DNA from: Ophiosphaerella korrae
Lineage: Eukaryota; Ascomycota; Dothideomycetes; Pleosporales; Phaeosphaeriaceae
Length of the DNA: 64,000 nucleotides
Direction: 5' to 3'
NCBI GenBank assembly: GCA_028456385.1
Contig: JALNQF010000138.1
Coordinates: 1-64,000, forward strand
The notes beneath the pieces are model-generated. The model did not search any database and was not told the origin of the DNA. It saw only the letters and a program-made list of their open reading frames with translations. Position numbers and translations under genes: made by a program. The first letter of the stretch is position 1. Each line of letters opens with the position of its first letter. Shown in pieces: positions 45,923-60,374 of the stretch.

Positions 45923-47030
45923 CGTATATGACGCGTTTCATAAAGGCTATTTTCAGCATTTGGCACACCCACTTTAGTAACCTAAGCGTAGTTCTAACAT
46001 CTAATCGATTGATCTCACCCCAACATCACCTTTTCCAACCATCATCTCACCCTGTAACCTTTTTAATCCTAATCCTCCAAACATTTGCAATTTACAATAT
46101 GAGTTTTGTCCGTCGACTTGTCTCAACATGCATGTTCTTTCCCGTAAGCTGCGACACCAAGCCAAGCCAGGCCAAACAATACCCCATAGGATCGCCAGGG
46201 CTGAAAGAAAATGAGAAACGGTGGCCAACGGGCTGGTAAACTCTATTGCCGTCTGCTGACCACCACCATCGGCGATGACAACGAGTCAAATACATACTCG
46301 TCGCTTAATTGCGTTATGCACAAGGGGGCCGGGCATACACATTCGCTTATAGACAATGGTGATTCAGGAAGCGAGAGAATGAGGCAGACCTCACAATACT
46401 CGCCTAAAAGTGACCGTGCTGCCGCAAGCCTTTGACAAAAAAATGTGTAGATTGGACTCTGGAAAGCCTCATACCAGGGGGGCGTTTTCAGGTCGTTCAA
46501 TAAACTCTGGACATCCTGCAGGCGAATACGACTACAGGGATGTGTGCATAACGCTCCGCATATTGAATACCTAGGTGCATCAAAAGCACGCATGGAATTG
46601 CTCTTGCTGCATACAGTCGTCGCTTGAGGCTCAAAGCTTTCTTTGTTCTATGGCGGTTCCCGCGTATTCTAGCTAGTTTTTGACACTAAGGTGGATGTAA
46701 TATCTTTTTGAAGTATTTCTTGGTCGGACCTGGGCTGAACATGAGATAAAATTGCAGCTGAGCTGCACGATGAAGCCCCGTGCCGCTGAGTGTAAAGGAG
46801 TATATAGATAGGATTTAGTAAAGTAGGTTCTCCAACCCTTGCACAAAGCCTTGCATTCCTCAGGCATGCCGTCAAATGCGGGTTTCAAAAGTGTTGGAAG
46901 CCGCTGACACTTGTGTTAGTGGTTTTTTTTTTTTTTTTTTTATCAATTTTGTCTTCGAAGGCATGGCGTATTTGCGACAGACTTCACCGCGCTACGAATG
47001 GGGAGATTAACGCGTCTCAGGCGCGCAAAG
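45923..47030. other. Spacer with homopolymer tract
   Basis: Short frames such as the one from 46,099 (MSFVRRLVSTCMFFP) lack support. A run of about 19 T lies at 46,922-46,941. TATA-like motifs near 46,800 read on the minus strand. No RNA gene recognised. Confidence 0.4.
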
Positions 47031-49757
47031 ATGGGTCCAAGGAAAATGACTGCACCAAACAGACAGGGCCGAAATCCTCGTGGTTCTCTTCTAAAAAATT
47101 CTGAAGCACATGTATTTTCAAGATTGAGTCGACCGGTGCCAGCAATGGGTGCAGAGTACGATGTGGTCGTGGTCGGCTCTAGCTATGGGGCAGGCGTTGC
47201 AGCAAGTAGAATGGCAAGAGCAGGAAAGAGAGTTGCAGTGTTGGAATTGGGCAAAGAAAAATGACGTACGGTGATTTTCATTCCAAATGACCTTAATTTT
47301 CTCCTGGCTATTTGATGCACAGCGGGCGAATATCCAAGTACTTTGAAGGAGAGTAAACTGGAAATACATGTTTCCGGGTACTTAGAAACGACAAACCACT
47401 TGAAGTCAACTAGGTAACTGAACAGGACTATATCACCTCATCCTTGGTAAAGGGCAAAATGTGTTTATAGGAAATGGTTTGTCGAGCGCCAACAAGATTA
47501 ATAGCTTCTCTTACCAAAAGACAGGTCTTGGGGGAATCTCTCTGCTGAATGCAAATGTGCCCATACCAGCTGATAGTAGAACGGCACAGCCCGCTAGGAC
47601 CGACCATCACGGGCATCATCGATAATCGCAATTCGGAGACGGGCGGCGAAAAATGCGCTGGGTGGCTATGTGATTGGAGAGGGGCGTGATCCCAGGGGCG
47701 ATTGCGCCCTTGATACAAACCGGTGCTGGAAGCCATGCCGGGAAAAAAAAAGGTGCGGCTGAAGTTCAGTGTGGTTTAGCTTGTGCAGTGTCTTTTGTCT
47801 GCGTTGCTGGGTAGGATTTTTGGGCTGTATGCGAGGGGTGGTAGTGTGGATAGGATGTCTACGTATTTGTTAATGTCGCACGATAGCAATGAGGGCATTG
47901 TAGCTCTGAGAGGGAGTTAAGCCAATGGTACAGTTTGTTGGGGTGGGAAGGACTGGGCGGGTTGGACGACTGCATGAGGTTATGGCTGAAGCGACGCAAG
48001 CTATTGGGGGGACTCTTGTGGATGGGCCTTTATCGGTTGGTGAGACGCTGTCCTGTAAACTTGGCAAGCTTCAGACGAATTTGCTAATCTGGTAAGAATA
48101 CATGCGGGAACAACTTACTGTTCATCCACTGGGCGGAGCAATCATGAGCCATGGTGGAAGTGGACGAAGTGGTGCTGTCAACCACATGGGCCAGCTTTTC
48201 ACTAGACACGGAACCGAAGTCCATCAGGGGATTCTATGCGTCGATGCTGCCGCGATCCCGACCTCGTTGGGTATATGTTCTTGCTTCATTTTAAGACCAG
48301 TTCTAGTCTGATCTAACGCTGATTTGTAGGTATCAACCCCTTTGCGACCATCACCGCTCTCGCCGAAAGGACTTGCGATCTGTTACTGCGCAAGAAAAAG
48401 TGGGAGGCAGACGAAGCAAAGAATGGAAAACTAGATCTGTCACTCTCCAACTACTTCTTGGGAAAGCCAGACGGCTCGCTCGCGGGGCGAGGCATCATCC
48501 ACATCTCGTGGCGCAACTTTGTCCACGAACTGCAGAGCTTCGGCACGCGGGGTCCTGCCGACACACACACACTGGGGGAGATAAATCGCGCCGCTCAAGT
48601 CCCTCGTCTTCTTCGCTATAAACACCGCAAAGCACTTCTTCGGCCCCTTGCGCGCTCTTCAATACCCCGACCACACCACCGCTGGGTACCTCGCCAAGCC
48701 CGCGCCATCCATCAGCACCGAGCTCATTGCCGACGACGGAAAGTATGGCGGCCGGTCGACGGCACGGGGCGCTTCATGCCTATTCTGTTTATCCAGGCGC
48801 GCGTCGGTGGACGATGAGATATTTGCGCTTCCCGACGATCAAGACGAACACGGTGGACTACTTTACTGCGCTGGGATACACGTGCTACGTACCGACGCTG
48901 CGCTTTGGAGAGTACTGGCTGTTGCGCAGGAGGGGCATACGGCGTACGATGCGCGCGTCTCGATGTGAAGGCTGCGATGGAGTATGTGCGCGGGCAAGAA
49001 CATGGGAAGGAGTTTTATGTCGTATGTCACTGTTTGGAGAGTTATTGGTACGGGGCTTGCGTTGCTGAGTGGGGCAGTGGAGGCGGGGTGGATAAGTAGC
49101 ATGACGTGCCCCCCAAGCGTTTTACGAATCTGCAGTTCGGCCGTGTGAATAGGATCAAGGCCGGGGGGCACAGGCGCTGGCCAAGGTGTACAGCGTGCGT
49201 ATGCCGGAAACACTCTGCTGAAGGCAGAACTAACACCCCGCAGGCGCTCGCAGGACCGTGGTTTCCATCCGACTCGTTGCCTACCTCGCCGTCGTTCCAG
49301 CGCGCAGCCGACCAACTGCTTCGTTTCTACCCCGTCGGCACGAGAAGAGAAATATGCAGCTCGTCCGTCTGCCACCGCTGCTCCCTCGTCTTCGGCTGCC
49401 TCTAGACACACGCACCTCGCCTCCTTCTTCTCCGGCATCCACATGTCGTTCCTCTTGCACCTCACACGCATGGGCGCCACGCGGCCCCAAAATCATGTTT
49501 CTCGTGTTTGACCCGTGGAGCACGAGCGAGAGAGCTACGACCTGTTGCGCGAGCACTTTGGGCCCGCGGCGTACAACCGCGTCGTTGTGCCCGAGTGCAG
49601 GCACCTCGATACGTGGATGGGCGACGAGAGCCGCGCAGATACATACATACCTGCCTGTGCGGCGCCACGTCGCGACGTGTTCGTCGCCCGAGTAGGCAAT
49701 TATTGCAGGCGGGGATTTCGCAGGTGGGGGGGAGGGGGGTATTACAACGAGGCTTAA
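47031..49757 (+). pseudogene. Ruined GMC-oxidoreductase (cholesterol-oxidase-like) - alpha/beta hydrolase gene
   Basis: The start MGPRKMTAPNRQG leads to an FAD-binding fold YDVVVVGSSYGAGVAASRMA (usual GSGYGAG has one Ser), then LELGKEK and an intron-like gap. Family pieces follow: AGEYPSTLKESKLEIHVSGY, YHLILGKGQNVFIGNG and GISLLNANV (about 47,360-47,560). The middle of the oxidase is then missing. VQFVGVGR, MAEATQAIGGTLVDGP (about 47,935-48,025) and LTVHPLGGAIMSHGGSG, GILCVDAAAIPTSLG (48,110-48,275) are its C-terminal FAD/substrate part, followed by a normal intron and FATITALAERTCDLL. After 48,600 come pieces of the fused hydrolase part: NTVDYFTALGYTCYVPTLRFG, HCLE (normally HCLG), FTNLQFGRVNRIK, HMSFLLHLTRMGA and LDTWMGDE. 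At least eight frame breaks. Fungal proteins with this fusion exist (from memory); substrate unknown. Confidence 0.7.
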
Positions 49758-50669
49758 CGTTGCGCGCTGGATGACATCCTGGATATATATGTCGCGTGCT
49801 ATGATCTCTGTGCGACGCGAAAATTTCCCGATGTGCATGCAGAAAAGGCTTGTCTTGCAGCTGCCCTTGTCCCTGCGCATGTAACCTTATAACCAATGCT
49901 GTGCGTAAAACGTAACTCAATCCCAGGTTCGTCGTTACCCACTCGCCCGCGGTCGAGAATACATGATGATCCCTGGCCGGAAACAGGCATGGAGGGGATT
50001 TTTGCGCCTGTTGAGGTAATGTGTCCGTTGTGCACGGGAGAGACCTTGCTGCCGTGTGTCCTGGCTTGGCGTTGTATATTGCGTTACCGCTAAGCTTTGT
50101 GAGGCGGACTGATCTGCGTCGCCAGCCTCACTTACAGCGAGAGCGGTGGATGTGATCGAATACGTAAGGGTGTGACCATGGCATTTTGCCGCTCATGTGC
50201 GTGTTCCGACGTGCATCTCCGACAATCGGGTGGAGCTCAAACTGATGTCGGCCTCGTCCTGCCACCACCATCTCATCCCAGAATCCCAACTCCCTTATTC
50301 CTGTTGATACACTATGCTCTTCCTCCTCGAAACACTGTCCGTCCTGCTAATTGTGGGCATAAAACTGTCTGCTATCGGGCTGGTCATACGCTGGACCGCA
50401 GCAGAGTCGTAGCCAAACTCAACGCAAAACCAAAAGGAAGACAATAAATAAAAAAAAAAAAAAATACAAGAGATGCGATGAGCAACGACCGAAACCGGGT
50501 ACCGAAACGACATGAAGAAGTGCACAGTTCTGTAGGCTTAAGGAGGGCTGGTGCAATCGCCCCGCTATATCGCAACACCTTTTACCCCGCACTAAACAAA
50601 CATCACCTCATAGCTGCTGTTCTGCCTACCCATCCACCCAAATTCTACATCTTTTGATACAACGTTATA
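49758..50669. other. Spacer upstream of the dioxygenase gene
   Basis: No supported gene; a run of A with one break lies at 50,446-50,464. The 60 bases before 50,670 are pyrimidine- and CA-rich, as in a fungal leader. Confidence 0.4.
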
Positions 50670-52032
50670 ATGTGCCCCCCTACACAAACATTCACATCCA
50701 TCCCAACCCTCCCCCTCTCGCACGCTCTATCCCCCTCCACTAAACCCGCGTTCCTTGCCTCCCTGCGCGACGCATTGCTCAACGTCGGCTTCCTGTATCT
50801 CTCCGAGACAGGGCTGCCAGAGTCTTTGGTCCAAGATGTAATCGAGCAATGTCACGCGTTCTTCACCTTGCCGCTCGCAGAAAAGGAAAAAATTGAAATG
50901 AAGAATGCGGCCAGCTTTTTGGGGTGGAGTCGGGTATGTCACTTTCATTCATTCATTCATAGTAGAGGAGAGGGAGGGAGGGAGGGAGGGAGAGAGGAAG
51001 TCAATCTAGTAGTCTATTGCTATGCCATGTTCAGAAGCAGGTATTATTACAAGTATGCGAAACAAAAAAAAAAATCGTAAAAAGGGGAACGGGGTATATA
51101 AAGAAAGCTTCATGATGCATACACGCCTCTTCCTCTTCATGGCGTAGGATAAATGTGTGAAAGGAAAAAGCTAACCCGCGCAGCTCGACAACGAAACAAC
51201 CGCACAAAACGCCGACCACCGCGAACAACTTGACATATCCACACCGCACGCCCTGCCCGGCCCGGATGCGCCGCGCTACCACAATCTGCTGGCGCCAAAC
51301 CAGTGGCCGGCCGAGACACATCTGCCGCGGTTTAGAGAGGTGTACGAAGAGTACATGACGCGCATGGCGGAAATAGCCACGCTCTTCACGTCTCTCGTCG
51401 CCGAGGCGATAGGGTTGCCAGCAGACGCGTTTGACCGCTTCTTCGACGCGGAGCAGCAGCACAAGCTGAAGGTCGTCAAGTACCCGGAAGTCGACGTGGC
51501 GGAGCTAGGGGCGGGAACAAGTGCGGAGGAGAGAAAGGAGTGGGAGGTAAAAAGGCAAGGCGTGGGGCCGCACAAGGACAGCATGTTGACGAGTTATCTC
51601 TTGCAGGCGAGCGGGCAGATGGGGCTACAGGCGCAGAATGCGCGGGGGCAGTGGGTTGATTGCGTGCCTATTGCGGGGACGCTGGTGGTTGCGATAGGGC
51701 AGGGGATGGAGGCGTTGACGGACGGGGTGTGTGCTGCGACGACGCACCGGGTGCTGAGTCCACAGAAGGGCGAAGGGGCGCGGTACTCGGTGCCCTTCTT
51801 CCAGGGCGTGAGCTACGATGCGAAGTTTGAGGGCATGAAGGTCCCCCAGGAGGTGTTGAGGCTCCGCGATGAGGCGCGCAAGGCTCGCAGGGACGACGTC
51901 GAGTTCACATTTGTCAAGGGGCGATGGGGTCACCTGGGCGAGGCGACGCTGATGAACCGGATCAAGAGCCATGCCGACGTTGGCGCGCGATGGTACCCTG
52001 ATCTGCTTGCGCAGGTGCAAGTAGGACCATAG
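50670..52032 (+). CDS. 2-oxoglutarate/Fe(II) dioxygenase, isopenicillin-N-synthase-like
   Basis: Exon 1 is 50,670-50,933 and exon 2 is 51,184-52,032, with one intron of 250 nt (GTATGT...CTAAC...CGCGCAG). The result is 370 residues. The N-terminal part (LRDALLNVGFLYLSETGLP, AFFTLPLAEKEKIEMKN) is the DIOX_N domain. The C-terminal jelly roll keeps HKD of GVGPHKDS (His and Asp iron ligands, about residue 207), the distal His of TTHRVLS (about residue 269) and the RYSVPFF motif for 2-oxoglutarate. It is a cytosolic oxygenase of unknown substrate; family members act in secondary metabolism or on small molecules. The intron is long for this window and holds (CATT)n and (GGGA)n microsatellites and an A tract, so it may be split further. 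Confidence 0.88.
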
Positions 52033-52925
52033 TAGAGCCGTAGTAGGTCCAAACGACGGCTAGCGCTTTGGGCTGGCCCTGAGATGCGGGTGAAACCATG
52101 GGCTTGGGGTGCGTGCAATCGGGTGGAGCAGTCATGGAAGCCATGCGGTGAGGGTGCGGCAGCCGACACACCCACCCGATGCGGCATCAGTACCCATCGC
52201 AGGTAAGCGGCGGCGGCGGCGGAGTGAAGGAATTTGGGTCGAGTGAGCAGCATGCCAGGGCCATGTCCTCGGAAGCGGCGGGCCACGCTTCGGGGGTGGG
52301 CTTGGCGCGCTAGGGGCTTTTTTTCTGCTTGCCTCGGCACTTCGGCGAATCGCCGGCGCCGGGAAGAGCGCAGCGGAAGTAGACATGCGCGGCGAGGCTT
52401 CCATGTCCATTCTTAGCACTCTTCGTCGTTTCCACGCCTTCCACGTTCCACGTTCCACGTTGTTCGCCCAGGGATCCCAGGGATCTCCGCGTGAGGTTGG
52501 CTTGCCCGGCCAAATTCGTATTCCAGTCGTCTAGTCTGCCTACTAGCCCAGCCGAGCGTGGCAGGCCTAAGCCGCGCTTATGAGAGAACGGGTCGGCAAA
52601 TGCGACTTTCCATGCCACCCTCCCGTCGGCAGCTGAGGACATTGGCTTGCCCATGCGATTCACAGAGCTCTCTGCTCCTGTGCCCGTTCATCTCGCTTCC
52701 ACGCTGCTTCTACACACGGATTGTGCTCCACTTTGTGTTTCAATTGCAAGTCTTCGCGTGCCCGTCGTCAAGTATGAGAAATGCAAATTTCCATTGCTGT
52801 TGCGTGAGGTCGTGAACGCACATGGCAATGCCACCCCACTGCCTGATTCGCCCTATCGTGGGTCTCGCCACATCCTTGCCTGCGCTCGGAGATTGTGGAG
52901 CACGACGCGTGTTTGTTAATCGCGC
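52033..52925. other. Spacer between convergent genes, no gene seen
   Basis: The dioxygenase and bZIP genes point towards each other across this spacer. It contains short repeats such as CACGTTCCACGTTCCACG near 52,442. No gene is supported. Confidence 0.45.
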
Positions 52926-54382
52926 TCAATGCTCAACCTTCATATTAGGCTGCATATGGTATACCATGTGTTGGCCCTGCTCGCCCATCATTTGCGCCTG
53001 GTGAGGCGCATGTGCCATCATGGGAATCTCACCGCCGTGGCTGACTTGTGATGCATAGCCTTGGTGAGGTGCACTGGGGTAGGATGTGTAGGGAGCTGAA
53101 GTATGCTGTTGTTGATGCGGGGCATGTGCCGGCATTGGCTGGTGATTCATGGGCAGGCTCATTTGTCGCTGATAGTCGGATGGGTGAGGCGAGGGGTGCG
53201 ATGTTGGTGTCCCGTACCCTGACATGGGCATTGGTTGGGATGTGACGAGAGTAGGAGTTTCTAGAGGATAAGACATGGCACGCGCGTTGCTCTCCAGGCT
53301 GTATGGGCTTGGGTAAGACATCCCTGCAGGCTCGATTGCGTGGATGGATGAGTCTTGGACGGGCAGTGAGCCAGCGTGGTGCTGAGAATGGCCAGATGGA
53401 TGAGGACTCCAGCGTACAGACTCGGAGTGAGGCGCTTCACCACCCATCGGCGGCTGCTCACCATGTGGCGAAGAAACGTGGTGGGCATAGGAGTGCTGCT
53501 GTTGCCAGTGCCCTGGCTGAGAAACTGGAGTTGCCATTTCGGGAAGCGAGTGCACGCTCCGTGCTGTTCCTGTCGACGACCTCCGGGCGTGACTGAGCAT
53601 TTGGACTCGGTCGCTTGGCGAGGGCGCGCCTATTGCAAATTGGTCAGCCATGTGGTTCCTGTAGCATTCCATCTTGACGGAGGTGTGTTCCGTTTCCACG
53701 CGGACAAAGCAAACAATGGCCGTTCGAGACACTGCAGGCTGCCCAAAAAAGAAAGCAAGGATACTACACTAGGGCCGCAGGGTGTCGTTATCCTGGCAAA
53801 AAGGAAAACATAGGTTGCACAAAAACGGAAGTATCCGTAAGAGCAGAAAGAAAAGAGAGGCGTCTAATTGCGTGGAACAGCTGATCTGTGCATTGACATT
53901 GAATACTTGAGATGCTTTCACGTACCTGTGCCATGTTCTGGGACTCCCAGAGCGGAGACTGCGTGGCCTAGTCGTGCACGCAGAACAGCATTCTCCTGTT
54001 CTAGCTCTTCATTTCGTCGTAAAAGGTCCATGATTCGCGAGGAGGAGCTGTTTTCGAGCTGAGCATTGAGGTCGCGTACTTGGCGTTCCAGCGTGTCGAT
54101 GTGGTCCTTGGTTCTCTGGCGAATTGCTCGCTGTGCTTCGCGGTCATTTGCTCTCTTTCGCTCGAGCTGGGCAGCAGTGAGGGTGGTGACACTGCGAGTG
54201 CCTGCTCGAGATGGGCGCTTTTTGGAGCCGGGCGTTTGCTTCCTTGATTCGGAGCCAGAAGAGTGACCATCGTAAGGCGGGGACTTCTTAAGGCTGTCCA
54301 TGTGAGGCGAGTGGTAGCTGGAGGTGCTCATGAAGTCGCTCCGGTAGGCGATGGGGTCTCGGTAGTGGAGTACTGAAGTCAT
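52926..54382 (-). CDS. bZIP transcription factor (NDREAQR type)
   Basis: Exon 1 is 54,382-53,926 and exon 2 is 53,731-52,926. The proposed 194-nt intron (GTACGT...CTGCAG) joins in phase and gives 420 residues; the acceptor is the least certain point. The basic region is KRANDREAQRAIRQRTKDHI (about residues 76-95), followed by a leucine-zipper coiled coil IDTLERQVRDLNAQL and LLRRNEELEQENAVLRARL. Before it is a Ser/Pro/Lys-rich stretch. The second exon is Pro/Gln/His/Ser-rich (PMGGEAPHSESVRWSPHPSG, NHQPMPAHAPHQQQH), typical of an activation region. It is a nuclear DNA-binding regulator; targets unknown. About 500 bases upstream of the start is a long GC-rich leader with CAG/CCG-type repeats. 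Confidence 0.85.
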
Positions 54383-55008
54383 GGAGGATCCGCGAGGGGC
54401 GGTGAGGGCACAGTTGTCCAGGTTGCTATGTCAGCGGGGCTCCAAAACACGGGTCCAAGCGTCTGGCAAAGTGCAGTGTATGGGAATTGGATACGGGAGG
54501 GGAGGTCCTGGGATGATGGTAGTAGAGGGAGGAGCAGGAGGAGCAGCCGTGGTAGAGATAGGACGAGACGCCCGGGCTGGTGCTGGTGTCGAGCAGCTGG
54601 CAGGAGGTCAAGAGGGCTGAATCAAGACGAAGAGATGAGAAGAGGTCTTGAGAAGCGGAAGCGGTGGAGTGGCAGGGACGTGCAATGCAAGACATGGCCG
54701 CAATCTATAGCCTGCTATGATGCCTGGAGAATAGCGTCTTCTCGCCTGCCATGGCTCGACCCCGGGCTAGCTGCGTTTTGATCCTGGACGGTGAAGGTAG
54801 CCACCTGCACACGTGGGGACTGGGAGGGTGGTTTCATATTAGCTCCACCCGTGGCCGCCATGAGGCTTAGTGGCAGCATAGCGCCGCCGCCGCCGTAGCT
54901 GGAGGAGCAGCATCGGGCTGCAATTGGCAAACAGGGCCACCGAACATTCTCTCAACGGCCGTGGCACACGCCTGGCGGAGCCTCACGGTCGTCGCCCTGC
55001 ATTGGGGT

Positions 55009-55050
55009 GGTCATGGTGGCCATGGTGGTGGTGGTGGTGGTGGCCATGGC
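55009..55050. repeat. (GGTGGTCAT)n / (GGT)n microsatellite
   Basis: GGTGGTCATGGTGGCCATGG continues into six GGT triplets. Confidence 0.7.
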
Positions 55051-55295
55051 GACTTGCTGCACAACACACAGCACTGTTCTCGGGCCACCTTACCTACCTG
55101 GCCGCTGGAGGCAGCGTCTGAGCAGCGGCAACAGCAGCAGCAGCTGTGGCGCTGCGGGCCCGATACGCACCCAATACCTACGTAGGACGCATCCAATACG
55201 CACAGCCAGTGGAAGTGGAGCCTAGTCCTCGATGCTGCTCGGTCGCGGGCAGCTCAGTCGGGCGAATGTGACGTTTGAGGAGTGTATGGCGCAAG

Positions 55296-55366
55296 CGGCA
55301 CGTCCATGCTGCCATGCTGCCATGCTACCATGCTGCCGTGCTGCCGTGCTGCCACGCTGCCATGCT
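55296..55366. repeat. 10-bp minisatellite GCTGCCATGC
   Basis: About seven units of GCTGCCATGC or variants (CCATGCTGCC, CCGTGCTGCC) in a row. Confidence 0.75.
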
Positions 55367-56135
55367 GCGCCAGACTAGGTCGATTGCAATAGTAATAACC
55401 TCTGTATCAGTATGTGAAGCGATGCCGGACCAGAACGAGTGCTGCAGCGCCCCACAGCCGCCAAGGGGTCAGCACGTGGGCGCCCTGTCCGACCGGCCAG
55501 GGCCCCGAAGCCTATGCATTCGCCGGCTTCGCCCACAGCCAGTTGTGTCAAGTTGCGCGCCCACCTCCCTCACCACTATCACTACTCCGGCCAAGCTGCA
55601 CCATTATCGACCGTCCTGTATTACCCATCGCCCGTCGATCATGGCTGCCCTCCCTGCCTCCTTGTATCCGTCTCCCTAGTCTAGTTAGTCTGTCTAGTGT
55701 CTAGTCCGTCCACGAACGAGATGAATAAATGCTACTTGCCCCCGCCCGCGGGAGCCCGTGTACTGCTGCTAATTGCTGCTGCTAATTTGCTGCTGTCCTG
55801 GATCAATGCCGCCTGCCTTGACTTGACTCCGGCCCACCATGGCAGCAAAGAACCCTATCGCAGATGCTCGTGTTTCACCGCGTGTGCTGCACCTGCACGC
55901 CCACCGTGTCATCTCTGCAGTCGCGGAGACTTCAGGCACGTGGAGAGGCCATACCAACTTGCCGCTATTCGCACGCCGCACCCTCGTTTGGCAGCATGGC
56001 TTGCAAATGAGCTCAAGCATGGGCCAAACCAAACCCAGTGGTGTGCTCCTCAGTCCACGCCTACCTGGGACTGCTAATCGACTGCCTCCTCCAGCCTGAC
56101 GCCATGGCAACGCCCAAGGCCAGCCGTCTGTTCAC

Positions 56136-56205
56136 CCTACCCTACCCTACCCTACCCTACCCTACCCTACCCTATACTATACTATACTACACTACACTAT
56201 GCACA
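56136..56205. repeat. (CCCTA)n followed by (ACTAT)n
   Basis: About eight pentamers CCCTA from 56,136, then three to four ACTAT and ACTAC pentamers. The unit is five bases, unlike the six-base fungal telomere unit CCCTAA. Confidence 0.75.
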
Positions 56206-56893
56206 GCACCACAGCACGCACTATAGCAACCGCCAACCCTCGCGGCTACTGAGGCAAATTTGTCCCTGTTCACCGCTTCCAAACAAGCTAACTTGGCGAG
56301 GCTACGCGGCTAGCCATCCTACAGCCAAGATCCATCATTTTGGTCTTGTTCGCCATCGCCCTGCCTGTTTCGAACTCCTACATATCTCCCCCAGTCGCGG
56401 AGCCCAGCCGCAGTTAGAGTCGCTTGGCGCCCATATTGGCCCTCGACACTTGTTGGCGATAGCAACTTCAAACTTGCAAACGCTAGCGCTCAGGCCCGGT
56501 GCCGCGATGCCAGCACGACCAAAACCAAAGCAAAGCATCGTGTAGGAACGAGAAAAAAATATTTGTTTGACTAGGTGCAGATGAGCTGCCCGCTCCCCCC
56601 TGCAACACCCATTGCTCCTTGCGGCTAGCGCGAGCGTTTTCCGACGTGCGGGAGAAATATCGCCATGTGTGCTTGAGACGGCTCCAGCTGCGTCTCGTGT
56701 AAAAAAAGCACTTTCAATATGTCAGACAACGTTTGCCGTCTGAAAACCTTTTCTCTGGTCACCGCCATCTGCTTTTCCCTTTTCTACCAGATCTTTCTAG
56801 CGCCATGCAGCCCAAACCTAGTCCAGCCATTGCCGATAAACGATAGATACTCATTCTTTGTGGACATGGCTTGCCGTTCCGTCCAATAGGCAA

Positions 56894-56949
56894 TTCAATA
56901 GCTTTCAATGGCTTTCAATGGCTTTCAATGGCTTTCAATGGCTTTCAAA
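56894..56949. repeat. 10-bp minisatellite AATGGCTTTC
   Basis: Five to six near-perfect units of AATGGCTTTC. Confidence 0.8.
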
Positions 56950-58637
56950 TGCTGACTTTACTCGCGACTGCGTTAGTCTGACCCTGACCACACGCTATTT
57001 CTTTACTTTTCATACACACCCCAACATACGGGGGTTTGAAAACAAAGAAATTTACCATCACCTGCAGCTCTTCCATTCAACGTCCATGCGCACTGACTGG
57101 GCCGCCGTTGTGAACCGCACCCCCGATCATGCGCATCATCGCAACGTAATTCGCTCTCAGTTCTTCATCGGTCCGTCTCTCGCACATGTTTCCAGCGCGT
57201 CTGACCCGCGACCCGAAGCGGTAGATCAAGCGGTTGCGACTATCTTGCACGGAAAGTACCGTCTACCTCATAACCCTGCAGACCGGCTCGCCTGCCTTGC
57301 TGGATTTGCCACGGCTGCATGTAAGCAGGGTTTTGCAAGGATGCCTTCAGGAACATGGATGCCATGTCTCTCTTCACCCCTTCACTCAATCACGTCTGTT
57401 CACGATTGCGCAACAGGAACTGTCAGTCCCAAAATGGGCGGCGTATAGCATGGGGCCAATGGCGCCGGAGCAGCTTTCACGCCCTCAACCGATCTCATCC
57501 CTGGATCCAAGCTGCGTTCAAAACGCATCGCCGCCGCCACCATTCTTCTTTCCAGATCATTTTCGAATGCTGGTAGCGAGCGAGGGCCCTAGTTCGACGC
57601 CACAGGCACCGTCAAACCTTGGAACTGGTCTTCCTCCTTCGCCCGAAAATCAGCCACCAACCCAAAACTCCGCCAGTCAGGCCCCTCACGAGAGGGCCAA
57701 CGGGAGTAGCGTCATGGAGTGACGACCACGCGATTCCATCCTGAAACGGCCTGCAAAAGATAAAGTTTGTCGCCCGCGCCAGGGTCGCCGCCTACTGCAC
57801 CTGCAGACACCACCACCTGCCTGCCGCTGTATCTATGACATACCACTCTACACCGTAGGGTTTTTGTTTTGCGGACATGTGTTGCGCGTCCAATCTTCGA
57901 CGAGCCTTCTAGTCTGCGTTTAGAAGACCTTGCATGCATGGCGTCGAGGCGCTGAACAAAAGCGATTGAGCTTAGACAATAGGCCTGTCGCTGACAAGCA
58001 TCACAGACTCACAGCAGATATCACAGCTCATCACATCGTGATCCAGTGCCCAGGCGGCTGGAAATTGTGTGCGAGTTAGTACACCTGATTAAAAATGCTA
58101 CAAGGCCGCCTGACATCGCATTCGTCGCTGCGTACCTGCTCAAGCGAGCGACGCTGCAATGGTTTGGTAACAAGCGAACCAGGCTAACAGCGCAACCGAA
58201 TCTGATACTAGCTAAAGTGATATTCAGCCGCGCGCTCTCCACAAACACGATCGACGCCGAGGTTTGGGCGTCAATGCACGTTCTAATACTTTGAATGACC
58301 AAAAAAACTTTGAATACGGAATGTGGAGTGGAGAATCGGGTCTATTATCGCGACATTATGAGCGAACGCACACGCACACGCACACGCAACCATCCTTGCC
58401 TGAACTTGGTACATGCTCCGTGTCTATCATGATTCGATTCACCGTTCACATGCTCTCTAGCACGTCCGAGATACTGGGCGACGCTGTGCGCCGCCCCCCT
58501 CCCCCCCCCTTCTAAAACTGCAAGGACGGGCACTAGAATGTTGCTAGAAGATTATCGCGAGGCGTCTCATCTCCGTGGTGTGGAGTGACCCAAGCCACAT
58601 CGGTAGATCCCATCAGTCACCACTGACTACACGCTAC

Positions 58638-60374
<1,737 letters not shown>

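Larger units (their letters stand above)
54383..58637. other. 4.2-kb gene-free spacer with several minisatellites
   Basis: Many short overlapping frames on both strands, but no recognisable product or splice pattern. The part next to the bZIP gene is probably its promoter and 5' UTR. The minisatellites are listed separately. Frames at 56,858-57,448 and 57,234-57,722 are open but show no domain. Confidence 0.5.

Noticed and set aside
46099..46239. Short frame MSFVRRLVSTCMFFP as an exon
   Set aside because: A donor-like GTAAGC follows, but no in-phase second exon could be found before the next relic.
48863..49920. Long minus-strand frames opposite the GMC-hydrolase relic
   Set aside because: They overlap in two different frames, have Arg/Pro/Ser-rich random-like composition, and lie opposite recognisable plus-strand hydrolase pieces in GC-rich DNA.
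56136..56176. CCCTA array as an internal telomere
   Set aside because: The repeat is strictly five bases, and it grades into ACTAT units; the standard fungal telomere is CCCTAA. It is better seen as a microsatellite.
56858..57722. Two overlapping plus-strand frames of 196 and 162 codons
   Set aside because: The first begins by translating the 10-bp minisatellite. They overlap in different frames and show no domain; not enough to call a gene.
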